A DNA stretch of 64,000 bases from Flavobacteriaceae bacterium Ga0077528 (GCA_001464475.1 LNDX01000001.1:372001-436000); one strand, 5' to 3'; positions 17,628-26,733 are shown, counted from the stretch's first letter. The notes: a model not told the origin generated them from the sequence alone. A program made the numbers and translations.

Positions 17628-17936
17628 TTGAAAAACAAACTCGAAATATTTAAAAAAGCTCAAGATCTTTTGGACGAACCAGAAGTTCAAGAGCTTTTAG
17701 AATATTGTGAAAAATTGGAAGATGAGTTGGTGGATTTCAAATTTGAGAAAAACAAAAACAAAGAATTAATCTTGCTCGATATGATTAAGGAAGTTTTAAA
17801 AGGTTGCAACGCTATCGAAAAAGAACAAATGGAACACGAGCGTTTTGGCTACGAAGCACCAAATTATCAAGCAACAATTTCAAATTTGAAAAGCTATATT
17901 TTAGAGATTTGCAGAGATAATCAGATTTATTTGTGA
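17628..17936 (+). CDS. Small acidic helical protein of unknown function
   Basis: Protein of 102 residues starting at a TTG (17628); the first internal Met is too far in to be the start. It reads as two or three amphipathic helices (LEIFKKAQDLLDEPEVQELL, CEKLEDELVDFKFEKNKNKE) and a short C-terminal helix. Soluble and acidic, with no signal peptide or cofactor motif. I do not recognise a characterised family. Codon pattern and neighbours suggest a real gene. Confidence 0.65.
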   Translation: MKNKLEIFKKAQDLLDEPEVQELLEYCEKLEDELVDFKFEKNKNKELILLDMIKEVLKGCNAIEKEQMEHERFGYEAPNYQATISNLKSYILEICRDNQIYL

Positions 17937-18031
17937 ATGAATTTATGTTATAGCTTTGATTTAAAATTATAAAAACTTGTAGTTTAAAAAAGTTATAAAG
18001 ATTTCGTTAATAATATAAAGTAAGTTAAAAT

Positions 18032-18559
18032 ATGGCAATTGATAATGTTTTTTGGTCTAATCCAGATGATTGGTTTTCAGCAATAATCTTAAATGACAGT
18101 GGAAATCAGGTTTATGGTAGAGTTAAAAACGATATAGCTTTAATAGAAAGCCTTCCAGATATAAACACTGGATTCCACTTTAATGATGTAGTAAAAGTCA
18201 ATAAAACAAATATCCAACAGCGATATAAAGATGATTATATATCTGAATACAAAGTACAAGAATTATATTGTCCTTCTGATAATTTTACTTTTCAATTTAA
18301 AGCGATTATTTCCAACACAACTGAATATTTTAATTTACAACAATGGTTTATTGAAAACAATCAAATTTCTTCTCTTGTGTTTAAAACTAAATATGAAAAA
18401 GATGATTGGAATGATTGTTTTTGTTCAGCAATTAATATTTCACAAGCCAATAAAATATTATTAAATTTTCAATCTAAAGTATCAGGAAAATGGTACGAAC
18501 GTATTTTTGGAAATAAAAAATCTAATTTTCAATTCAAGGAAATACATCTTTGTGGTTAA
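18032..18559 (+). CDS. Hypothetical cytoplasmic protein
   Basis: Protein of 175 residues starting MAIDNVFWSNPDDWFSAIIL, rich in aromatic and Asn residues, without signal peptide or membrane helix. The mix of short beta strands and aromatic turns gives no recognised family. The C-terminal KVSGKWYERIFGNKKSNFQF is basic. It ends 16 bp from the convergent GT9 gene. It could be an immunity-like or accessory protein, but nothing nearby supports that. Confidence 0.6.
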   Translation: MAIDNVFWSNPDDWFSAIILNDSGNQVYGRVKNDIALIESLPDINTGFHFNDVVKVNKTNIQQRYKDDYISEYKVQELYCPSDNFTFQFKAIISNTTEYFNLQQWFIENNQISSLVFKTKYEKDDWNDCFCSAINISQANKILLNFQSKVSGKWYERIFGNKKSNFQFKEIHLCG

Positions 18560-18575
18560 TTAAAAAACATTTAAA

Positions 18576-19607
18576 CTAAAACTGCGACTGAATACTGAAA
18601 ACTACCTTCTCCACCGAAATACTTCGCATCACGTCTTCATAACCAGCAACTTTTTTATTTCCATACACAGAAGTTGGTAATAATGGATATTGATTTCTAT
18701 CGGAAGTCAAGCAATTTTCTAAAGGTTGATTAAACGGTGAAAAACCAGCAAACGGATGTGTTGCGCCCCAAAGCGTGATGGTTTTTATGCCAAACATCGC
18801 TGCCAAATGAGCGTTTCCACTGTCCATCGATACCATTAAATCTAAATTTGAAATCAGATGTAATTCATCATCAAAAGATATTTTCCCAGCAAAATTTATT
18901 ACATTTTCATTTGAAAACCCTTCTAATAGTTCCATTTCCTTTTTTCCTCCACCAAAAAGAAGGATTTTTAAGTTTGGATTTTCAGATAATTTACTAATAA
19001 CTTCTCTCATCAAATCCATTGGATAGGTTTTACTTTGGTAATGAGCAAAAGGTGCTATTCCTATCCATTTTTGATTTTTATTACCAATGATTTTTTGTGC
19101 TTTCAAAGGAATATCCATTTGTCTCAAAAAAATAGGATTACTTAAATCTATATCATAACCTAACTGTTTAAAAGTATCAACATGTCTTTCAAACATTGAT
19201 TTTAATGGCTTGAAAATTTTATTTTCTGCACGTGTTAATTCTTTTTTCTCTTTTCTACCTTTATCAGTATAAGCTACTTTTTTTCCACTTAAAGCAAATA
19301 AAAATCTAATAACTTTTGAACGCAAAACGTTGTGCAAATCGGCAACTTGTTCAACGTTTTGGTGTTTAATTTCTTTGTATAATCTATACAATCCAAATAT
19401 TCCTTTGTGTTGGTGATTGGTGTGAACTGATAAAAAAGTTACATTAGGTATATTTTCAAAAATGGGTTTGAAAAATGGGCGAGAAACCATCGTTATTTTA
19501 ACTTCTGGATACTGATTGACTAATGCTAAAATAACAGGAACTGTCATTGCGACATCTCCCATTGCAGAGAGTCGAATGACAGCTATATGTTTTATTTTAT
19601 GTGACAA
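18576..19607 (-). CDS. Glycosyltransferase family 9 (heptosyltransferase-like)
   Basis: GT-B enzyme of 343 residues. N-terminal IAVIRLSAMGDVAMTVPVIL and the C-terminal NLDLMVSMDSGNAHLAAMFG followed by GIKTITLWGATHPFAG are the hallmarks of the ADP-heptose:LPS heptosyltransferase family. It would add a sugar to the LPS core at the inner face of the inner membrane; the exact sugar is not certain. The gene starts 13 bp after the DUF4254 gene on the same strand, a pairing I recall from other Flavobacteriia. Confidence 0.9.
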   Translation of the reverse strand: MSHKIKHIAVIRLSAMGDVAMTVPVILALVNQYPEVKITMVSRPFFKPIFENIPNVTFLSVHTNHQHKGIFGLYRLYKEIKHQNVEQVADLHNVLRSKVIRFLFALSGKKVAYTDKGRKEKKELTRAENKIFKPLKSMFERHVDTFKQLGYDIDLSNPIFLRQMDIPLKAQKIIGNKNQKWIGIAPFAHYQSKTYPMDLMREVISKLSENPNLKILLFGGGKKEMELLEGFSNENVINFAGKISFDDELHLISNLDLMVSMDSGNAHLAAMFGIKTITLWGATHPFAGFSPFNQPLENCLTSDRNQYPLLPTSVYGNKKVAGYEDVMRSISVEKVVFSIQSQF

Positions 19608-19620
19608 AGTTTGTCGGAAA

Positions 19621-20226
19621 TTATTTTTTGTTCTGATACAAAACCGGATTCAAATCATCGTCATTGTACATTTTCATTTGTTTGTACACCTTCATGAATT
19701 TGTCACCATTTTCAATATCAGTCAATAAATCGTCGATTGCTGTTGATAAATCGGTTCTTTGCTCTAAAAGTACGTTTAGTTTTTCTTGACATTTATCTCT
19801 GTGTTCTTGCGAAGCTTCTGCACGAGTTGCTTCTTCGTTCATATGATAAATTTTAAGAGCTAAAATTGACAATCTATCAATAGTCCAAGCTGGCGATTCT
19901 GAATTGATTTTAGCGGATGGTTTTACTTCAACATGAGCATATTTTTGAAGAAAATAACTGTCAATATATTCTACCATGTCGGTACGTTCTTGATTGGAAG
20001 CGTCGATTTTTCTTTTCAAAGTTAATGCAGCAACTGGATCAATATTTGGATCACGAATAATGTCTTCATAATGCCATTGAACCGTGTCAATCCAGTTTTT
20101 AAAATAAAGTAAATGTTCTATTTTTTCCTTTGGATACGGATTGTTAATAGGTTGGTTTACATTGTCGTAAACGTGATAATCCTTGATACTTTGTTCAAAT
20201 ATAGAATAGGCAAATTTTGAAAACAT
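19621..20226 (-). CDS. DUF4254 family protein
   Basis: Soluble helical protein of about 201 residues starting MFSKFAYSIFEQSIKDYHVY; the start at 20226 is preferred to a Met seven codons upstream because a TATCTTTG -7 box (20245-20252) lies just before it. Features include HYEDIIRDPNIDPVAALTLK and SPAWTIDRLSILALKIYHMN, which I recall from DUF4254. The family is often found next to LPS-core glycosyltransferases, as here, but its function is unknown. Confidence 0.85.
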   Translation of the reverse strand: MFSKFAYSIFEQSIKDYHVYDNVNQPINNPYPKEKIEHLLYFKNWIDTVQWHYEDIIRDPNIDPVAALTLKRKIDASNQERTDMVEYIDSYFLQKYAHVEVKPSAKINSESPAWTIDRLSILALKIYHMNEEATRAEASQEHRDKCQEKLNVLLEQRTDLSTAIDDLLTDIENGDKFMKVYKQMKMYNDDDLNPVLYQNKK

Positions 20227-20244
20227 AATGATTAATTTTATTTG

Positions 20245-20252
20245 CAAAGATA
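20245..20252 (-). promoter_or_regulatory. -7 promoter box of the DUF4254-GT9 pair
   Basis: Minus-strand TATCTTTG matches TAnnTTTG and ends 18 bp before the chosen DUF4254 start. No clear -33 TTG. Confidence 0.5.
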
Positions 20253-20293
20253 GTTTTTATACTTTTACGTAAACATACAAATTTTTTACTTTT

Positions 20294-20947
20294 ATGCAAA
20301 TTCATTACATCTCTGAAAACAATAGTATTCTTAATCATTTTTTGGCAGAAATTCGCGATGTCAGCATTCAAAAAGACAGCATGCGTTTTAGAAAAAACAT
20401 TGAGCGTATTGGAGAAATTATGGCGTATGAATTGAGTAAAACTTTAGAATATAAATCAATTGATGTTCAAACTCCACTTGGCGTAAAACATACTACAACT
20501 ATTGCAGACAATGTCGTTTTGTGTTCTATTCTTCGTGCAGGATTGGCATTGCATACAGGTTTCATGAATATTTTTGATAATGCAGAAAATGGTTTTGTTT
20601 CAGCTTATCGTCATCATCCAAACAATGATGATTATTTCGAAATTTTGGTCGAATATCAAGCAGCACCATCCTTTGAAAATAAAAACTTAATTCTAATTGA
20701 TCCTATGTTAGCAACAGGTCAATCAATTGTTGCTGTTTTAAATAAATTGCATTTGGAACAAAAACCAAAAGAAATTCACCTTGCTGTCGTCATTGCTGCG
20801 CCAGAAGGAATTGCTTATCTTGAAGAAAATCTTCCTAACAATTGTCATCTATGGGTTGCCGCTCTAGATGAAAAACTAAACGAGAAAAATTACATTATTC
20901 CTGGACTTGGAGACGCTGGTGATTTAGCTTACGGAAGTAAATTATAA
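20294..20947 (+). CDS. upp: Uracil phosphoribosyltransferase
   Basis: Pyrimidine salvage enzyme: uracil + PRPP to UMP + PPi. At 217 residues it has family length. The PRPP loop DPMLATGQS lies at 136-144, with SILRAGLALHTGF (78-90) and the C-terminal IIPGLGDAGDLAYGSKL characteristic of UPRTases. The 3' end overlaps the convergent DUF6427 gene by 6 bp. Confidence 0.96.
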   Translation: MQIHYISENNSILNHFLAEIRDVSIQKDSMRFRKNIERIGEIMAYELSKTLEYKSIDVQTPLGVKHTTTIADNVVLCSILRAGLALHTGFMNIFDNAENGFVSAYRHHPNNDDYFEILVEYQAAPSFENKNLILIDPMLATGQSIVAVLNKLHLEQKPKEIHLAVVIAAPEGIAYLEENLPNNCHLWVAALDEKLNEKNYIIPGLGDAGDLAYGSKL

Positions 20948-21871
20948 CTGCGAAAAGAAACAGAATACTCCACAAATAATTGATACTAACAAAATAATTT
21001 CTTGTTGAATTTTATTCTGTAAATATTCTACCGTATTTGTAGCCATTATAGCCATTGGTAAAAACGTGTAAACCAATACTTCATTACTTTTATTTGCTGA
21101 GATAAAGAAAATTGCCATACCAATAAAAAAAGCTAATAGTACTTTTTTATAGGAAGCCTGTAGGTTTAGTGGTTTGTTTGTTAATGTGAATAGATAGGGT
21201 AAAACAAAAAAAACAGCAAATACTGCATAAATAGAGAAAGCAATATTTTGATAATTATTAGTAAAATAGTCTACTTGCAAATTTATTACTTCCGATTGAA
21301 GGTAAACATCAATAGCTCCTTTATCAAATAGTAAAGCATAAAAAACAAAGATTATTGATGAACTGAAAAGGGCTACAAAAGGAATTAACCAATTTCTATA
21401 ATCTCTTGAAACGTGAAAAATTATGGAGATGTAAACCAATAAAATAAAAAGTATTGCCCAAAAATGGAATAAACTAGCTACAAAAATCCATAACGAAGCA
21501 TCAAATATTTTTTCTTTTGGTGCTTTCAATGTTTGCAAAGAAACCAATCTTCTCATCGCTAATAAAATGAAAAAATTTGATACAATTAGTTTGTAATTAT
21601 CTAAAACATTCGGGAAAAACATTAAAAAAATAAAGAAAAATAAAATAGTATAAGCACTATCCTTAGTTAATGCGTTTTTCTTAACAATAAAATTTGATAT
21701 AAAAAGGGATGCAAATAAAATCAATAATAAAGCCGACTTTTTTGCAATTTCAAATAACGAACTTGTCCATTTTGTATCCTGCAACTGGTAGGTAAAAAAG
21801 ACAAAAACCATCAAAATTCCTATAAAAGAATAATTAATTGGTGTAGATTTTTTAAAAACGCTTGTTATCAT
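20942..21871 (-). CDS. Multi-pass membrane protein (DUF6427-like)
   Basis: About 309 residues with 8-10 hydrophobic helices, starting MITSVFKKSTPINYSFIGIL. I recall this as DUF6427, a Flavobacteriia family of unknown function that often neighbours upp, DUF6341 and purD, exactly as here. No catalytic motif is visible. It is divergent from the DUF6341 gene and convergent with upp. Confidence 0.8.
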   Translation of the reverse strand: MITSVFKKSTPINYSFIGILMVFVFFTYQLQDTKWTSSLFEIAKKSALLLILFASLFISNFIVKKNALTKDSAYTILFFFIFLMFFPNVLDNYKLIVSNFFILLAMRRLVSLQTLKAPKEKIFDASLWIFVASLFHFWAILFILLVYISIIFHVSRDYRNWLIPFVALFSSSIIFVFYALLFDKGAIDVYLQSEVINLQVDYFTNNYQNIAFSIYAVFAVFFVLPYLFTLTNKPLNLQASYKKVLLAFFIGMAIFFISANKSNEVLVYTFLPMAIMATNTVEYLQNKIQQEIILLVSIICGVFCFFSQL

Positions 21872-21919
21872 GAGGATATTTTATACTTTTGTGGATGTAA
21901 ATATAACACTTGTTTAAAA

Positions 21920-22150
21920 ATGAAAGCATTTTTCGAAGCAATACAATCACTTTTTGTAGATTTTTTATTTAAACCACTAGATTGGTTACGTGCATTAGAG
22001 TTAGATAATTGGTGGTTGGCTAATATCGTTAGCTGGACATTAATGGCAGTTTGTGCTAGATACATCATTTATTGGTGTAAAGAATTGCAAAAGCATCAAG
22101 ATAACAACGAAGAAAACCAAGATACAACGGCTCACTCTTTCTTAAAGTAA
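21920..22150 (+). CDS. Small membrane protein (DUF6341-like)
   Basis: Seventy-six residues: an amphipathic start (MKAFFEAIQSLFVDFLFKPL), one transmembrane helix (ANIVSWTLMAVCARYIIYWC) and an acidic Asn/Glu-rich tail. Matches the DUF6341 family as I recall it; function unknown. The last 9 bp overlap the end of purD on the other strand. Confidence 0.78.
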   Translation: MKAFFEAIQSLFVDFLFKPLDWLRALELDNWWLANIVSWTLMAVCARYIIYWCKELQKHQDNNEENQDTTAHSFLK

Positions 22151-23416
22151 GTCGAAACCGATATCTTTTCTAAAATACATCTTATCAAAATGTAGCTTGT
22201 CTATGTTTTGATAAGATTTTTTTATGGCTTCTTGAAAGCTTTCGCCAAATGATGTAACGGCAATAACTCGACCTCCATTGGTTACCACTTTTCCATTTTC
22301 CAATTTTGTACCAGCGTGAAAAACAATTGAATCTTGGATGTTTTCTAAACCAGAAATATCAAAACCTTTTCCATAATCTTCAGGATACCCGCCAGAAACT
22401 ACCATAATTGTTGTGGCGCTTCTGTCGTCAATTTCTAAAGAAACTTCGTTCAATGTTTGATTCCCAACTGCTTGAAAAAGTTCTACCAAATCCGATTTCA
22501 ATCTTGGAATTACAACTTCTGTTTCTGGATCACCCATTCTTACATTGTATTCAATAACAATTGGTTCTCCTTTCACGTTAATCAGTCCAATGAAAACAAA
22601 ACCTTTATATTCAATTCCGTCGCTTTGCAAACCAGCAATTGTTGGTTTTACAATTCTAGTTTCTATTTTTTCCAACAAAACTGCATCTGCAAAAGGAACT
22701 GGAGAAACTGCTCCCATTCCGCCAGTGTTTAAACCAGTATCACCTTCGCCAATTCGTTTATAATCTTTCGCCGTTGGAAGAATTTTGTAATTTTTTCCGT
22801 CGGTTAAAACAAAACAACTTAGTTCAATTCCGTCAAGAAATTCTTCAATTACAACTTTTGCACTTGCGGCACCAAATTTTTCATGAAGCAACATGTTTCT
22901 TAATTCAGTTTTGGCTTCTTCCAAATCTTGAATAATCAAAACACCTTTTCCAGCAGCCAAACCATCAGCTTTAAGAACGTATGGAGGTTGTAAAGTTTCT
23001 AGAAAATTACACCCTTTTTCAACTGTTTCTTTAGTAAAACTATCATAAGCTGCAGTTGGGATTTTATGTTTGATAAGAAATTCTTTAGCAAATTCTTTAC
23101 TTCCTTCTAATTGCGCACCCACTTTTGATGGTCCAATCACAGGAATATGATTTAAATCAGCATCGTTTTTGAAGAAATCATAAATTCCATGAACCAATGG
23201 ATCTTCTGGGCCAACAACAACCATATCCGCTTTTTCAGCCAAAGCAAATGTTTTTATCGCATCAAAATCTAAAATATTTAAAGAAACATTTGTGGCAATT
23301 TGAGATGTTCCAGCGTTTCCTGGAGCAACAAAAAGTTTAGAACATTTGTCTGATTGTAACATTTTCCATGCTAAAGCGTGTTCGCGTCCGCCTGAACCAA
23401 GTAGTAAAATTGTCAT
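22142..23416 (-). CDS. purD: Phosphoribosylamine-glycine ligase (GARS)
   Basis: Second step of purine synthesis: phosphoribosylamine + glycine + ATP to GAR. About 424 residues from the chosen start (MTILLLGSGGREHALAWKML); a Met nine codons earlier would add a non-conserved leader. ATP-grasp features: LKADGLAAGKGVLI, EFLDGIELSCFVLTDGKNYK, GEGDTGLNTGGMGAVSPVPF, VIEYNVRMGDPETE. A TATTTTTG box (23441-23448) lies upstream on the minus strand. Confidence 0.96.
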   Translation of the reverse strand: MTILLLGSGGREHALAWKMLQSDKCSKLFVAPGNAGTSQIATNVSLNILDFDAIKTFALAEKADMVVVGPEDPLVHGIYDFFKNDADLNHIPVIGPSKVGAQLEGSKEFAKEFLIKHKIPTAAYDSFTKETVEKGCNFLETLQPPYVLKADGLAAGKGVLIIQDLEEAKTELRNMLLHEKFGAASAKVVIEEFLDGIELSCFVLTDGKNYKILPTAKDYKRIGEGDTGLNTGGMGAVSPVPFADAVLLEKIETRIVKPTIAGLQSDGIEYKGFVFIGLINVKGEPIVIEYNVRMGDPETEVVIPRLKSDLVELFQAVGNQTLNEVSLEIDDRSATTIMVVSGGYPEDYGKGFDISGLENIQDSIVFHAGTKLENGKVVTNGGRVIAVTSFGESFQEAIKKSYQNIDKLHFDKMYFRKDIGFDLL

Positions 23417-23440
23417 TGTGTGTGTAGTTATGTTGTTGTG

Positions 23441-23448
23441 CAAAAATA
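23441..23448 (-). promoter_or_regulatory. -7 promoter box of purD
   Basis: Minus-strand TATTTTTG, matching TAnnTTTG, 24 bp before the purD start. Confidence 0.5.
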
Positions 23449-23501
23449 GTTTGTTTTCAAAAGAATTTAAAGCTAATTGATAGAAAAGTTTTTGTTTTTA
23501 G

Positions 23502-23509
23502 TATTTTTG
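23502..23509 (+). promoter_or_regulatory. -7 promoter box of the CapK-like gene
   Basis: TATTTTTG, matching TAnnTTTG, 16 bp before the GTG start at 23526. With the box at 23441-23448 it makes a divergent pair between purD and the polysaccharide locus. Confidence 0.5.
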
Positions 23510-23525
23510 AACAAAATAGTTTTTT

Positions 23526-24839
23526 GTGTTCAACCTTTTCAATTTATCACTCAAGGCAAACGGTTTTCCGATGAAGGAAGCAACTGCTGAATTTGAAAAA
23601 ATTCAAGCCATTTCTGATGCTGAATATGAAAATTATATTAATCTAAAACGAAAAGAAATTGTTGAATACCATTTAAAAAACAACAAATCCTATAAAGAAT
23701 TTGTTGGAAAACCTGAGATTAAAAATTGGCATGAACTTCCAATAATGACTAAAAAAGAATTTCAGAAACCTTTATCTGAAAGACTTTCTAATGGTTTTAC
23801 TTTAAAAAATGTTTACGTCAATAAAACTTCTGGTTCAAGTGGTGATCCGTTTATTTTCGCCAAAGATAAATTTTGTCATGCCTTGACTTGGGCAAATATC
23901 ATTAATAGATTTGGATGGTTTGGAATTGATTTTAATTCCTCTAAACAAGCAAGATTTTATGGAATTCCGTTGGATTTTATCGGAAATAAAAAAGAACGAT
24001 TAAAAGATGTTTTGAAAAACAGTTATCGATTCACCATTTTTGATTTGTCAGATGAAATTCTTGAAAAAGTGTTGCTGAAATTTCAGAATAAAAAGTTCGA
24101 TTACATAAATGGTTATACTTCCTCTATCGTTTTATTTGCTAAATTTCTTCAAAAGAAAAATATTGTATTAACATCAGTTTGTCCTAGTTTAAAATGTTGT
24201 GTTGTTACTTCCGAAATGTTATTTGAAGAAGATAAACTATTGATGGAAAAACAATTTGGAGTTCCAATTATCAACGAATATGGTGCTTCCGAATTAGATT
24301 TAATAGCTTTTCAAAATCCGAAAGATGAATGGCAAGTCAATTCAGAAACCTTATTTGTAGAAATTTTAGACGATAATGATAACGTGCTTCCCAACGGAAA
24401 AGAAGGTCGAATTGTAATTACTTCCTTGTATAACAAAGCGCATCCATTCATTCGATATGATATTGGAGATGTTGGAATTCTTGATGAGAAAAGCACCTTC
24501 AAAAAACCAATTCTTAAGAAATTAATTGGTCGAACCAACGATATTGCTATTTTACCAAGTGGAAAAAAATCACCGGGATTAACATTTTACTACGTAACCA
24601 AAAGTATTATAGAAGACGACGGAAATGTAAAAGAATTTGTGATTAAACAAACAAAAATCGATACTTTTGAAGTGGAATATGTAAGTGAAAATGTGTTAAC
24701 CGAAAGTCAAATTCGCGATATTGAAAAAGCAATTACAACTTATTTAGAAAGCGGTTTGAACTTTAGCTTTATTAGGAAAGAAAAATTAACACGAAGTAAA
24801 AGTGGTAAGTTGAAACAGTTTGTTTCGATGATGAAATAA
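23526..24839 (+). CDS. CapK-like phenylacetate-CoA ligase family adenylate-forming enzyme
   Basis: ANL-superfamily member of 437 residues, GTG start at 23526. The phosphate-binding loop is KTSGSSGDPF (about 101-110), followed by INEYGASELD, the adenylate motif RYDIGDVG and the hinge GRTNDIA. The family includes CapK/WbnF-like proteins within capsule and O-antigen loci, where they are thought to activate an acid for transfer to a sugar. Here it starts the polysaccharide block, which supports that reading. The true substrate is unknown. Confidence 0.82.
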   Translation: MFNLFNLSLKANGFPMKEATAEFEKIQAISDAEYENYINLKRKEIVEYHLKNNKSYKEFVGKPEIKNWHELPIMTKKEFQKPLSERLSNGFTLKNVYVNKTSGSSGDPFIFAKDKFCHALTWANIINRFGWFGIDFNSSKQARFYGIPLDFIGNKKERLKDVLKNSYRFTIFDLSDEILEKVLLKFQNKKFDYINGYTSSIVLFAKFLQKKNIVLTSVCPSLKCCVVTSEMLFEEDKLLMEKQFGVPIINEYGASELDLIAFQNPKDEWQVNSETLFVEILDDNDNVLPNGKEGRIVITSLYNKAHPFIRYDIGDVGILDEKSTFKKPILKKLIGRTNDIAILPSGKKSPGLTFYYVTKSIIEDDGNVKEFVIKQTKIDTFEVEYVSENVLTESQIRDIEKAITTYLESGLNFSFIRKEKLTRSKSGKLKQFVSMMK

Positions 24840-24863
24840 AATATAAACCATTAAAATAACTAT

Positions 24864-25391
24864 ATGAGCCAAAATTTAATTATTTCAGAAGAAACGATTT
24901 CAGATAAAATTTACTTTATCCGAAATCAAAAAGTGATGTTAGACAGAGATTTAGCAATGCTTTATGGGATTCAAACAAAAGTCTTAAAACAAGCCGTAAA
25001 AAGAAATATTTCTAGATTTCCAGACGATTTTATGTTTGAATTATCAGATGCTGAGTTTTCAAATTGGAGGTCACAAATTGTGACCTCCAATTCAGACAAA
25101 ATGGGTTTACGTTATGCGCCAATGGCTTTTACTGAACATGGAGTCTTAATGTTATCAAGTGTTTTAAATAGTGATAAAGCTATTCAGACCAACATTCAAA
25201 TTATGAGGATCTTTACCAAAGTACGTCAAATGCTTTTGGATACAACTGATTTGAAAATTGATATTATGCAAATTCAGAAAAAACTCGAAAATCACGATAA
25301 AAATATTGAGTTGGTTTTTAGTTATCTTGATGAGTTGACTGATAAAAAAGAAAATACAAAACCAAGAACAAAAATTGGTTATAAAAAATAG
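24864..25391 (+). CDS. ORF6N domain protein
   Basis: One hundred seventy-five residues. The N-terminal ORF6N domain (about 8-100) shows KIYFIRNQKVMLDRDLAMLY and RFPDDFMFELSDAEFSNWRS, followed by the diagnostic YAPMAFTEHGVLMLSSVL, then a helical C-terminus (KIDIMQIQKKLENHDKNIEL). ORF6N/KilA-N proteins are phage-derived DNA-binding-type domains also scattered on bacterial chromosomes. No phage genes surround it. The sequence coding for residues around WRSQIVTSN is a perfect 15+1+15 palindrome (25062-25092). Confidence 0.93.
   Translation: MSQNLIISEETISDKIYFIRNQKVMLDRDLAMLYGIQTKVLKQAVKRNISRFPDDFMFELSDAEFSNWRSQIVTSNSDKMGLRYAPMAFTEHGVLMLSSVLNSDKAIQTNIQIMRIFTKVRQMLLDTTDLKIDIMQIQKKLENHDKNIELVFSYLDELTDKKENTKPRTKIGYKK
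25062..25092. repeat. Perfect 31-bp palindrome inside the ORF6N gene
   Basis: Arms AATTGGAGGTCACAA and TTGTGACCTCCAATT around a single A, encoding the segment NWRSQIVTSNS of the protein. Arms are 15/15 identical. Confidence 0.95.
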
Positions 25392-25467
25392 TTTTTTAAT
25401 GACGCAAATTGCGACCTTAATGAAATCGAAATAAATTAACAGATACTGAAACAAGTTCAGGATTACT

Positions 25468-26565
25468 ATGAAAATAACCATAATTGCAGGCGCAAGACCT
25501 AATTTTATTAAAATCGCACCTATTATAAAAGCGATTGAAAAGCAGCAATCTGAAGGAAAAACTATTTCTTATAGATTAGTTCACACAGGTCAACATTATG
25601 ATAAAAATTTGAGTGATACTTTTTTTGAGGAGTTGAATATTCCACATCCAAATGCTAACTTGGAAGTTAAAAGTGGTTCACAAGCAGAGCAAACTGGCGC
25701 AATAATGGTTGCTTTTGAAAAAGAATTAACTCAAAATCCTTGTGATTTAGTTTTGGTTGTTGGTGATGTCAATTCGACTATGGCTTGTGCTATTGTAGCT
25801 AAGAAAATGAATATTAAAGTGGCTCATGTTGAAGCCGGAATTCGTTCAGGAGATATGACCATGCCAGAGGAAATTAACCGTATAGTTACCGATAGTATTA
25901 CCGATTATTTCTTTACAACATCAAAATCTGCATCTGAAAATTTATTAAAAAATGGTGTCAATTCATCAAATGTTCATTTTGTTGGAAATGTGATGATAGA
26001 TACTTTACATCAGAATTTAAATCGAATTTCCGCTCCGAGTTTTTGGGATGAATTCGATTTAGAAACTGGAAATTATATCATTTTAACCTTACATCGTCCA
26101 TCAAATGTTGATGAAGAAAAATCATTAATCAATTTATTGGAAGGAATTGATAAAATGGTTGGAGATAAAAAAATAATCTTTCCAATTCATCCAAGAACGA
26201 AAGCAATTTTAGGTGAAACCAATTTGAATTTAAAAAACATTTTATTCGAAGAGCCTCAAGGCTATTTGAATTTCATGTATTTGATAAAAAATAGTTTTGC
26301 AGTGATTACCGATTCTGGTGGAATTTCTGAGGAAACTACGGTTTTAGGAATTCCATGTTTTACTATGCGAACCACAACCGAAAGACCAGAAACTATTGAA
26401 ATTGGAACTAATAATTTGGTTGGAATTTCTATTGAAAATCTAACTTTAGAATTTACTAAATTTCTAAAAAATGGTTTGTCAAAAAGAGGTATTCCTGATC
26501 TTTGGGACGGAAAAGCATCAGAGAGAATTATTGATATTTTATTAGACACGAATTTCACAAATTAG
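25468..26565 (+). CDS. UDP-N-acetylglucosamine 2-epimerase-like enzyme (non-hydrolysing)
   Basis: GT-B-fold epimerase of 365 residues: AGARPNFIKIAPIIKAI at the N-terminus, VEAGIRSGD near residue 127, HRPSNVDE and TDSGGISEETTVLGIPCFTM near the C-terminus. It interconverts UDP-GlcNAc and UDP-ManNAc, or a 2,3-diacetamido analogue, for the surface glycan. It is divergent from the second copy at 33908 (GARPNFIK versus GTRPEAIK), so the two may act on different sugars. Its last residues (DTNFTN) are encoded by an intergenic repeat. Confidence 0.86.
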   Translation: MKITIIAGARPNFIKIAPIIKAIEKQQSEGKTISYRLVHTGQHYDKNLSDTFFEELNIPHPNANLEVKSGSQAEQTGAIMVAFEKELTQNPCDLVLVVGDVNSTMACAIVAKKMNIKVAHVEAGIRSGDMTMPEEINRIVTDSITDYFFTTSKSASENLLKNGVNSSNVHFVGNVMIDTLHQNLNRISAPSFWDEFDLETGNYIILTLHRPSNVDEEKSLINLLEGIDKMVGDKKIIFPIHPRTKAILGETNLNLKNILFEEPQGYLNFMYLIKNSFAVITDSGGISEETTVLGIPCFTMRTTTERPETIEIGTNNLVGISIENLTLEFTKFLKNGLSKRGIPDLWDGKASERIIDILLDTNFTN

Positions 26566-26733
26566 CACGAATCTTGGCCATTAAAATTTCACTAATTCTA
26601 TAATAAATAAAAAAATTATTCAAAAAGAAACACAAATTTCACGAATTAACACGAATTTTGGACCGATGAGATTTCACGAATTAGTGTAATAAAAAAAATT
26701 AGAATTCGTGCTAATTTGTGTAATTCGTGTGAA
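26546..26733. repeat. CACGAATT repeat cluster with inverted copies
   Basis: Several degenerate units of the form ACACGAATTTCAC and GAATTAACACGAATT lie at about 26546-26573, 26629-26660 and 26672-26690. An inverted unit (AATTCGTGCTAATTTGTG, then TAATTCGTGTGAAA) runs 26702-26733. The first unit overlaps the 3' end of the 2-epimerase gene, including its stop. The inverted arrangement could form a stem between the epimerase and the following glycosyltransferase gene. Confidence 0.7.

Noticed and set aside
24864-25391. ORF6N gene as a sign of a prophage
   Set aside because: No integrase, terminase, portal, tail or lysis genes nearby; the flanks are polysaccharide genes.
26546-26733. CACGAATT repeats as a CRISPR array
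   Set aside because: Units are degenerate, differ in length, lack regular spacers and include inverted copies; no cas genes.
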